A stretch of 27,119 bases of DNA from DASVWH01 sp036389715 (lineage in GTDB: Bacteria > Acidobacteriota > Blastocatellia > Pyrinomonadales > Pyrinomonadaceae), in NCBI GenBank assembly GCA_036389715.1, contig DASVWH010000055.1, positions 1 to 27,119 on the forward strand. Reading direction: 5' to 3'. The notes beneath the pieces are model-generated. The model was not told the DNA's origin, made no database searches, and saw only the letters and a program-made list of their open reading frames with translations. Numbering within the stretch: position 1 is the stretch's first letter; every line of letters begins with the position of its first letter. The position numbers were made by a program, and so were the translations under genes. This document shows, piece after piece, positions 20,737 to 27,119 of the stretch.

Positions 20737-23022
20737 GTGACCTATCGCACGATGGATGATGCCGGCGCGCTTGAGCGCGACACAATCCAGGCCCAGAATC
20801 ATCAAGCGCCCGCGGATTGGGCTGACGCACAGGAGTCTCTTGCGGCAGCCTCGGGCCTCTCTGTCCTGCTCGTCGAAGGGCATCAGCCGCCCGCCCTCGA
20901 AGTCTCGAACAACAACTCCATCTGCCTCGCGCTTCAGTCTTCGCCGAGACACGCGCAGCTCTGCGAGCCCTATTGCGGCATGGCCTACGAACGCGCGATG
21001 GAGGCCGGAACGCCCGCTCATTATCGCTGCCACGCGGGCCTGCACTGCTTCACGATGCCAGTCTCTTTCGGGACCGGACGCGCGCCGCTGGCCGTCATCG
21101 GCGGGAGGGCTTTTCTGACGAGCGCCGATTACCGCGCGCTGGCCGAACGCTTTCGCGTCGGCGACCTTCAGGACCTGCTCTCGACCGACCTCTTCAAGAA
21201 CGTGATCTTCGCTTCGCACCAGGACCTGGACGATCTGGCCCGCCGCATCGTTGATGTCGCCAGAGGGTTCAGGGCTGATGCCGCAGCTGAAGCGCCTCCC
21301 GTCACGCCGGTTGCTCCCGCAGCAGCGAAAGCGCCCGTGCGCGACCCGGAGCCCGTCCCGCCGGTCGGGGCCGGGAGGGAAGAGACGGCGCGTCTCCCGC
21401 CCGCGGATGCGCCGGGCGTTAAGCCGCACGCGCCGCACACAAATTCGGACGCGCCTCCCGTTAAGCAGGACGCGGGCTCGCGCACCTCGCTGCTTCACAA
21501 TCGCTACTTTCCCGTGGACAGCACCTTCAACGAAGCGTGCGGCGCGGCGATGCAGGCCCTGGCGGAAAAGCACGGCCTCACGTCGCTGGCCCTGCTCCTG
21601 CGCGACAAGAGCGCGATGCTGCCCGTCTTCATGACGGGCCATTTCAAGAACATTCCTCTTCAGGTCGAAGTCGGCTCAAAGGATGCGAGGCTCTTCCTGA
21701 CGGCCAGGGCTGGGACTTCGCTCGTGCTTCGACAGACGGCAGAGGGCTTCAAGCCGCTGGCTACGACTACTAAGCCTGCGCCCGGCGATAAGGAGAAGAG
21801 GATAGAGCTTTTCCCGCTCGTCGTCGGCGATGAGGTCAAGGCGGCGCTGCTGGTCGGCGATTCCAACCTGTCGGACGAGAAGCGCCGGGCCATCTCCTCC
21901 TACTGCCGGGACATCGCGCTCCCGCTGGAAGTCCTGCGCCTGCGCAACGAGCTGGAGCAGCGCGCTCGCTTTGCCGACTGCCTGCAAAATTTCAGCGAGC
22001 GCATCAATACGGTTGACCCGGCGGAAACCTACAACGCGATTCTTCAGCTCTCGGCCGATCTGCTGCGGGCCGAGCGCGGCTCGCTGATGCTCTTTGACGA
22101 GGCGTCGAACGAACTGGCGCTCAAGGCCGCGGTCGGGATGCGTTCCGAAGTTGCGACCAATACGCGGCTGCGGATGGGCGAGGGCGTCTCCGGCGCTGTC
22201 TTGCAGAAAGGCCGCCCGCTCGTGGTGCGCGATGTCGAACTGGGCGGCCACGCGCCCGCGCCCGCCGAGCGCAGCTACAAGACGAAATCCTTCATCAGCT
22301 TTCCGATTGCGGTCGGCGGGCGCAATATCGGCGTCCTCAACGTGACGGATAAGGCGGGCGGCGGCTCTTACGACGAAGTTGACCTGAGCCTGCTCGAATC
22401 CATCGCGCCGCAGATGGCGCTGGCGCTCGACCGCGCCGACTGGCAAGAGAAGGCGATGCAGTTTCAGTTGATGTCAATCACGGACCCGCTGACCGGCATG
22501 CTCAACCGCCGTTACCTGGTCGAGCGGCTCGCAGAGGAACTCAAGCGCTCGCAGCGCCATGATTATCCGATGAGCTTCATGATGATTGATATTGACGATT
22601 TCAAGCTCTACAACGACCGCAGCGGCCATCCGGCCGGAGACCTCGCGCTGGAGATGACCTCGCAGTGCCTGAAGTCTGCGCTGCGCGCCGCCGATGTCGC
22701 CTCGCGCTACGGCGGCGAGGAGTTCTGTATCCTCCTGCCGCAAACGTCGCTCGCGGAAGCGCAGGCCATCGGCGAGCGCATCCGGCGGCGCATCGAGCGG
22801 ATGCGTTTCCCGCACGGCAAGAAACAGCCGCTCGGGGCCGTCACCGTCAGCATCGGTATCTCTGCCTTCTATCCCGGCGTTGATACCCCGGAAGCGATTA
22901 TTCAATCGGCAGACCGCGCGCTTTACCAGGCCAAGAACCTCGGAAAGAACCGCGTCGAAGTCTGCGAGCCACCCGAAGCAGCGACCGCGCAGGCCAGCCA
23001 TGCCGCCGAAAACCCCAAATAA
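20737..23022 (+). CDS. Diguanylate cyclase with PocR and GAF sensor domains
   Basis: The 761-residue protein (GTG start at 20737; ATG 20752 also possible, neither with a clear ribosome-binding site) has a PocR-type ligand-binding domain at about 28-175 with cysteines 63, 76, 80, 98 and 104. A Pro/Ala linker follows, then a GAF-like domain (about 250-400), a clearer GAF (about 425-570; AETYNAILQLSADLLRAERGSLMLFD) and a C-terminal GGDEF domain. The active-site motif is GGEEF (659-663), with ITDPLTGMLNRRYL and MIDIDDFKLYND before it. RAAD (650-653), five residues before GGEEF, fits the inhibitory I-site. It should make cyclic-di-GMP from two GTP with product inhibition, in response to an unknown cytoplasmic ligand; no membrane segment is seen. 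Its end overlaps the next gene by 23 bases. Confidence 0.9.
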   Translation: MTYRTMDDAGALERDTIQAQNHQAPADWADAQESLAAASGLSVLLVEGHQPPALEVSNNNSICLALQSSPRHAQLCEPYCGMAYERAMEAGTPAHYRCHAGLHCFTMPVSFGTGRAPLAVIGGRAFLTSADYRALAERFRVGDLQDLLSTDLFKNVIFASHQDLDDLARRIVDVARGFRADAAAEAPPVTPVAPAAAKAPVRDPEPVPPVGAGREETARLPPADAPGVKPHAPHTNSDAPPVKQDAGSRTSLLHNRYFPVDSTFNEACGAAMQALAEKHGLTSLALLLRDKSAMLPVFMTGHFKNIPLQVEVGSKDARLFLTARAGTSLVLRQTAEGFKPLATTTKPAPGDKEKRIELFPLVVGDEVKAALLVGDSNLSDEKRRAISSYCRDIALPLEVLRLRNELEQRARFADCLQNFSERINTVDPAETYNAILQLSADLLRAERGSLMLFDEASNELALKAAVGMRSEVATNTRLRMGEGVSGAVLQKGRPLVVRDVELGGHAPAPAERSYKTKSFISFPIAVGGRNIGVLNVTDKAGGGSYDEVDLSLLESIAPQMALALDRADWQEKAMQFQLMSITDPLTGMLNRRYLVERLAEELKRSQRHDYPMSFMMIDIDDFKLYNDRSGHPAGDLALEMTSQCLKSALRAADVASRYGGEEFCILLPQTSLAEAQAIGERIRRRIERMRFPHGKKQPLGAVTVSIGISAFYPGVDTPEAIIQSADRALYQAKNLGKNRVEVCEPPEAATAQASHAAENPK

Positions 23023-25273
23023 AAAGCGGGACGCGCGGCAGACCCTGGGCCGCGTTTTACCGGAAGAGTTCGTCGGGCGCAGCGCCGCGCTCCGGCAGGT
23101 CGTCGAGCTGGCGGCGCCCGGCGCGCAGTCTGAGCGCGGGCTGCTGCTGCTGACCGCGCCGTCCGCAGGGGCCTCGGAGCTGCTGCGCCAGTCCTACGAC
23201 GAGCTGTTCCGGCAGCAGGGCGAGACCGTCCCCGTCTATTTCGCTCTCGCGCAGAGCGATCAGACCGCACTCGGCGCGGCCCGCCGTTTTCTTCAAACCT
23301 TCCTCCTTCAACTAACGGCCTATCGCCGCAGGGATTCGTCGCTCGCGGACGCTTCTTTGACGCTGACGGATTTGATGGAGCTGGTCGCGCCCTCCGATTA
23401 CGAGTGGGTCGAGCGCGTGGTCGAGGCCAGCGAGCGAGTGCCCGATGACGAGCGCGCGATGATTCGTCTCTGCCTGGGCGCGCCGCGCCGCGCCGCACGC
23501 AACGGGACGCGCGTTCTCGTCCTGCTCGACGGTCTCGAAATGGCCGGGCGGCTCATTCCGGCCAACGGCTCTTTCGCCACGGAGATCACGCACGCCCTGA
23601 TGCACTCGGGCAATCCATACGTCCTGGCGGGCCTGCGCAGGTATCTGCTGGACTTCGTTCACAGCGCGAGAAACGAGAATGATGATGCGGGCGCGCTCAG
23701 GCTCGAACGCTTAAGCGACGAGGACGCGCGCGCGATGGTCGAGAGCCTGGCGCGGCGCTCCGAGGTGACCATCAACGATCAGACGCGCGACCTGATTGTT
23801 CAGCAGACAAAGGGCAGCCCTTTTTTCATCACGGCGCTGCTGCGCGCGGCGCGCGAGAACGGGACCTCCCTGACCAGCTTTCGCAACTGCCAGCAGCTCT
23901 ACGTTGACGAATTGATGGGCGGGCGCATCAATCGCTACTTCTCCTCTCTGCTCGAAGAGATTGCGCCGACGGCCGCGGCCAGACGCCCTTTGATTCGCGT
24001 GCTCTACGAATCGGCCAGCAGCGAGAGCGGCAAAGCCCCGATCGAAGTCTGGCGCAAGCGGCTCGGCCTCGAAGAGGGCCAGTTCCAGCGCGTCATCCAG
24101 CAGCTTCACATACACGAGCTGGCCAGCCTCAATGCCAGCTTCGTAGAGGTCGGCGGGGAGTCTCCCGTCTGGTCGGATTACCTGCGGGCCAGCTACCGGC
24201 TGGAGGTCGCCGCAGAGCCGCGCGCTCTCGTCGTCGCGGAGACCTTGACCGAGACCTTAAAGCGCGCCCCGCAGACGATGGCCCGCCATTACAGGCGCGA
24301 GGCCGCCATCGGTTTGCGCGACCTCCTGGAGCGTTTCAACTGCCAGCGCGTGCCCGCCAGCCTCCTGCATTACGACCGCTTCAGGCGGACGCACAAGGGG
24401 CTCGGCGGCGAAGAGCTGGCGGCGGCCCTTGACGCCGAGACGGACCTGGTGCGTCTGCCGCAGGTAGTCCATGCGGCCAGCTGCGCGGCCTTTCACCCGC
24501 CGATGCAGCTCGTCTGCGACGAGGAGCGTTGCGCCGTCGCGCACGGCTTCGACGCGGGCAACTACGCCGACCCGAACGAAATCGTCTGGTTGACGGCCGA
24601 GATCGAATCCAAGCTCGAAGCGGCCCGCGGCGTGACGGAGGTCTGGTGCGACCGCCTGATGCAGGTGGCCCGCGTCTGCGGTTTCAACCGCGTTCGGCTC
24701 TGGCTGGTTGCGCCCGAAGGCTTCACGCCCGAGGCCGCGGACCTGCTCGAAGAGCGCGAGGCTTACGGTTCGAGCCGCCAGCAGCTGGAGCTGTTGACGG
24801 CGCGCATCAACGCCGCTTCGGCAGCGATGGCCAGGCAGGAAGTCGCGCCCGACGAATTCGAGATGGTGATTCCGATGGGCGACGATACGGAGCTGGTCGC
24901 GGCCCACACCGTCGAGCAGATCGCCCGCCGGATTGCCTTTCAACCCGAAGCCATCAACCAGATTAAGACGGCCCTGGTCGAAGCCTGCATCAATGCCGCC
25001 GAGCACAGCCTGAGCCCCGACCGAAAAATTTATCAACGATTTCGCGTCGAAAGTGATAGATTAGTAGTCACGGTTTCCAGTCGAGGGGTCATCCCGCCCC
25101 TGAGCAACGGTCAGAACGGCGAAAATGGTAACGGCAGCGCGGCGACCGACTCCCCCAAGGGCAGGCGCGGCTGGGGACTGAAGCTGATTCGCAGCCTGAT
25201 GGACGAAGTGGAATTCGAGCGCGTTGACGACGGCACTCGGCTCAGGATGACGAAGTACCTGCACAAGAAGTAA
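23000..25273 (+). CDS. AAA/STAND-like protein fused to RsbW-type (GHKL) kinase domain
   Basis: The 757-residue protein starts at ATG 23000 inside the end of the GGDEF gene, so it is translationally coupled. Residues about 22-320 read as an AAA_16/STAND-type domain: EEFVGRSAALRQVV, LLLLTAPSAGASELLRQ where the P-loop lysine is Ala58, Walker B-like RVLVLLDGLEM (Asp177), and QTKGSPFFITALLRAA like the GNPFFL motif of these ATPases. The middle is helical and unrecognised. Residues about 625-755 resemble anti-sigma kinases of the RsbW/SpoIIAB type: N-box ALVEACINAAEH (Glu661, Asn665) and G2 box RGWGLKLIRSLMDEV (724-). The G1 Asp is replaced (VTVSSRG, 690-696), and a Gly/Asn-rich loop follows. It probably acts with the STAS protein downstream. 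Whether it binds or hydrolyses ATP is uncertain. The frame is open to 22694, in shadow of the previous gene. Confidence 0.78.
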   Translation: MPPKTPNKKRDARQTLGRVLPEEFVGRSAALRQVVELAAPGAQSERGLLLLTAPSAGASELLRQSYDELFRQQGETVPVYFALAQSDQTALGAARRFLQTFLLQLTAYRRRDSSLADASLTLTDLMELVAPSDYEWVERVVEASERVPDDERAMIRLCLGAPRRAARNGTRVLVLLDGLEMAGRLIPANGSFATEITHALMHSGNPYVLAGLRRYLLDFVHSARNENDDAGALRLERLSDEDARAMVESLARRSEVTINDQTRDLIVQQTKGSPFFITALLRAARENGTSLTSFRNCQQLYVDELMGGRINRYFSSLLEEIAPTAAARRPLIRVLYESASSESGKAPIEVWRKRLGLEEGQFQRVIQQLHIHELASLNASFVEVGGESPVWSDYLRASYRLEVAAEPRALVVAETLTETLKRAPQTMARHYRREAAIGLRDLLERFNCQRVPASLLHYDRFRRTHKGLGGEELAAALDAETDLVRLPQVVHAASCAAFHPPMQLVCDEERCAVAHGFDAGNYADPNEIVWLTAEIESKLEAARGVTEVWCDRLMQVARVCGFNRVRLWLVAPEGFTPEAADLLEEREAYGSSRQQLELLTARINAASAAMARQEVAPDEFEMVIPMGDDTELVAAHTVEQIARRIAFQPEAINQIKTALVEACINAAEHSLSPDRKIYQRFRVESDRLVVTVSSRGVIPPLSNGQNGENGNGSAATDSPKGRRGWGLKLIRSLMDEVEFERVDDGTRLRMTKYLHKK

Positions 25274-25274
25274 A

Positions 25275-25370
25275 TCGTCAATAGTAAATCGTCAATAGAC
25301 CAGGCAGCGGCTGACGCTCAAGGGGTCGCTTTTATCTATTCACCATTTACCATTGACTATTTACCATTCA
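25275..25370. repeat. Inverted 7-bp tandem arrays, kinase-STAS gap
   Basis: The left arm is TCGTCAA (25275), TAGTAAA (25282), TCGTCAA (25289), TAGACCA (25296). The right arm is CTATTCA (25336), CCATTTA (25343), CCATTGA (25350), CTATTTA (25357), CCATTCA (25364). The arms are imperfect complements over a spacer of about 33 bases. GAGGGGC (25373-25379), the STAS gene's ribosome-binding site, follows at once. The unit is close to that of the etfB-etfA gap 20 kb away. Confidence 0.8.
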
Positions 25371-25388
25371 GAGAGGGGCTTGCTGAAA

Positions 25389-25778
25389 ATGGGTGAATTA
25401 TCGAATAGTTCTGCGGTGCATTCTCGCTGCATCGGAGAAATGGCGGTGATTTATGCGGGAGACTATCTGAACAAGTTGAGCGGCGAGCGCATCGAGCGCG
25501 AATGCAGGCGACAATTGGAGGGCGGCTGCCGCGCTCTCATCATCAATTTCAGGGACACAGAGCTGGTCAACAGCATCGGCGTCTCTATTCTGTTGGGCGT
25601 GATAGACGCGGCCGAAACCACCGGCGCGCAGTTGGTCTTCTCGGATGTCAATAACCAGACCGTCCAGCTCTTCGAGATGCTCGGGCTGACCAGGCACGTC
25701 GCGCTGGCGAGCGATGAGCAGGAAGCCCTCGCAACGCTGGCCGAATTCGCGGGCACACAGAACAGCGCGGGGCACTGA
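25389..25778 (+). CDS. STAS-domain protein (anti-anti-sigma factor type)
   Basis: The 129-residue protein is a single STAS domain: MAVIYAGDYLNKLSGERIERECRRQLEGGCRALIINFRDTELVNSIGVSILLGVIDAAETTGAQLVFSDVNNQTVQLFEMLGLTRHV. Ser62 in VNSIG sits where SpoIIAA/RsbV proteins carry the phosphorylated serine (DSSG); the preceding Asp is Asn here. Such proteins release a partner when unphosphorylated and are controlled by an RsbW-type kinase, and the gene before this one encodes that kind of domain. No sigma factor or PP2C phosphatase is in the window. ATG 25389 has GAGGGGC nine bases upstream; the open frame back to 25353 runs into a repeat array. An 11-base gap separates it from the HD-GYP gene. Confidence 0.9.
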   Translation: MGELSNSSAVHSRCIGEMAVIYAGDYLNKLSGERIERECRRQLEGGCRALIINFRDTELVNSIGVSILLGVIDAAETTGAQLVFSDVNNQTVQLFEMLGLTRHVALASDEQEALATLAEFAGTQNSAGH

Positions 25779-25789
25779 AGGTTTCAGCA

Positions 25790-27064
25790 ATGATTGTCGA
25801 AAGCTCGCTGCAAAAACTGATTCACACTTTCGCGACGCTGGCCGACCTCGGCCAGGAAATGGCTGACAGCAGTGATTTCCCGGGGAAGATGCGGACTTCG
25901 CTTCACCTGATGCAGGGCTCGCTCGGCATCAGGCGCGGCGCGCTCGCCGAGTATGACGCGGCGGCGCGAGTCTTAAGATTCGTCGCCGCGCGCGGGATGG
26001 GCGAGGAGACTCCGGCCGATCTTCCGCTCGAAGCGGAAGAGCTGGAAGGGCTGCTCGGGCTCGGGATTTGCGGGTTGGGCCGGAAAGACGCGCGGCCCGC
26101 CTTCGCCGGTTTTGCCGGGCGCAACCAGTCTTTGCTCGAAGCCCTGCGCGTCGAGCTGGTCGTCCCGCTGGTGGTCCGCCGCAACCTCGTCGGGATGATC
26201 TTTCTTGGCGAGAAGGCGACGGGCGAGCCCTTCACGACCGAAGACAGCGAGATCATCTGCGCCATGTCGCGCCACATCGGCGTCGGCATCCAGGAGCACC
26301 GCCTGATGGAAGAGCTGGCGCAGCGCGCCGAAGAGAACCGCATCCTCTACGACGACATGCGCGCCATCTACCGCGACACCGTGCGCGCGTTTGCCGCCGC
26401 GATTGATTGTAAGGACAAGTACACGCAGGGACACTCGGAGCGGGTCGGCAAATACAGCGAGATCATCGCGCGCGAGATGGGCTGGAGCGAGGACGAGGTC
26501 GAAGGCATAGCCCTGGCCGGGTACCTGCACGACATCGGCAAGCTCGTCGTCGAGCGCGACATCATCAACGCTCCCTACCGGATTGATGCCAAGCAGTCGA
26601 GCGAGTTGAACCGCCATCCGGCGGCCGGGTACGAAATCCTCTCGCCGATTCATCACCCTTATGCGGACATCCCCTTGATGGCGCGCTATCATCACGAGCG
26701 GATTGACGGGCGCGGCTACCCGGAAGGCTTGACGGGAGATCAAATCCCGCTCGGGGCAAAGATAGTGAGCCTCGCAGATTCGTTCGACGCGATGACGACC
26801 GACCGCCCTTACAAGCGGCGGCGCGCGCTCGACGAGGTGGTCGAGGATTTCCGGCGCAACACGGGCAAGCAGTTCGCGCCCGAAGTCGTCGCCTCTTTCT
26901 GCCGCGCGCTGCTCAAGGAAGTGACGGGCCAAACCAGGGAGCGGCGCATCATCAAGCTGCTCGGCAAAGATTACGTCGAGCGCGAACGCATCGCGCCCAT
27001 GCTTGAGCTGCTGATAGAGGAGCTGGAATCGGGCACTTTCGCCGCTTCTGCCGGTAACGCCTGA
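25790..27064 (+). CDS. GAF-HD-GYP cyclic-di-GMP phosphodiesterase
   Basis: The 424-residue cytoplasmic protein has a GAF domain (about 20-180; SLGIRRGALAEYDAAARVLRFVAARGMGEE to VELVVPLVVRRNLVGMIFLGEK), a short coiled linker and an HD-GYP domain (about 195-385). Metal and catalytic motifs are intact: HSERVGKYSE, YLHDIGK with His247-Asp248, NRHPAAGYEIL, and HHERIDGRGYPEGL with Gly309-Tyr310-Pro311. SLADSFDAMTTDRPYKRRR is also typical. HD-GYP proteins degrade cyclic-di-GMP, some also other cyclic dinucleotides. The start ATG has GAAGG nine bases upstream. Together with the GGDEF gene four genes earlier it should set the level of the second messenger in the same module. Confidence 0.92.
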   Translation: MIVESSLQKLIHTFATLADLGQEMADSSDFPGKMRTSLHLMQGSLGIRRGALAEYDAAARVLRFVAARGMGEETPADLPLEAEELEGLLGLGICGLGRKDARPAFAGFAGRNQSLLEALRVELVVPLVVRRNLVGMIFLGEKATGEPFTTEDSEIICAMSRHIGVGIQEHRLMEELAQRAEENRILYDDMRAIYRDTVRAFAAAIDCKDKYTQGHSERVGKYSEIIAREMGWSEDEVEGIALAGYLHDIGKLVVERDIINAPYRIDAKQSSELNRHPAAGYEILSPIHHPYADIPLMARYHHERIDGRGYPEGLTGDQIPLGAKIVSLADSFDAMTTDRPYKRRRALDEVVEDFRRNTGKQFAPEVVASFCRALLKEVTGQTRERRIIKLLGKDYVERERIAPMLELLIEELESGTFAASAGNA

Positions 27065-27091
27065 AGCCCTTGAGCCTTCAAAATAGGGCTC
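27065..27091 (+). terminator. Weak hairpin after the HD-GYP gene
   Basis: AGCCCT (27065-27070) can pair with AGGGCT (27085-27090), or alternatively GAGCC (27072-27076) with GGCTC (27087-27091). There is no T-run after either. It begins at the stop codon and may be a weak terminator; the window ends too soon to judge. Confidence 0.25.
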
Positions 27092-27119
27092 GGTGAACAT
27101 CAAGAGAGCCGCGCGCGAA

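Overview
The window is a GC-rich bacterial chromosome segment with compact, mostly co-directional genes. It carries housekeeping genes (type II fatty-acid synthesis, ETF, folD, coaE), lipoproteins with Gram-negative-style lipoboxes, a soluble lytic transglycosylase, PocR/GGDEF and HD-GYP signalling genes, and many intergenic 7-bp repeat arrays. This combination resembles Acidobacteriota, perhaps Blastocatellia. That placement is inference from gene content and style, since no rRNA is present. I see no tRNA, rRNA, CRISPR array, transposase or integrase.

Layout. (1) 1-4488, + strand: fatty-acid genes plsX (3' part), fabH, a small secreted CnaB-like protein, fabD, acpP and fabF, with no fabG in the usual fabD-acpP gap. 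(2) 4585-6459: etfB and etfA, ending at a strong bidirectional terminator at 6475-6518. (3) 6582-10052, - strand: a TPR-rich lytic transglycosylase followed by a lipoprotein that fuses a CusF-like copper domain to a Sco1/SenC thioredoxin fold. (4) 10212-11925, + strand: folD and coaE. (5) 11951-20491: a complete oligopeptide/dipeptide ABC importer with two family-5 substrate-binding lipoproteins, two permeases and two ATPases. (6) 20737-27064: a four-gene signalling cluster of a PocR-GAF-GAF-GGDEF diguanylate cyclase, an AAA/STAND-like protein fused to an RsbW-type kinase domain, a STAS anti-anti-sigma-type protein and a GAF-HD-GYP phosphodiesterase.

Two things stand out. First, cluster 6 places a cyclic-di-GMP synthase and a predicted hydrolase on either side of a partner-switching pair. 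The large protein between them has a P-loop without its lysine and a GHKL domain without its G1 aspartate, so it may be a scaffold or a pseudo-enzyme. Second, seven intergenic gaps between same-strand genes hold arrays of 7-bp tandem units. The arrays face each other as inverted repeats across a short spacer and end close to the next start codon. The unit sequence differs between sites (GTTTTCA, TAAATGG/CCATTAA, GTGAGCG/CACTCAT), but the period and architecture are the same. They resemble in principle the heptanucleotide STRR repeats of filamentous cyanobacteria, and could fold in mRNA into long hairpins next to ribosome-binding sites.

All calls come from reading the sequence and its conceptual translations. 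No database search or RNA folding was run.
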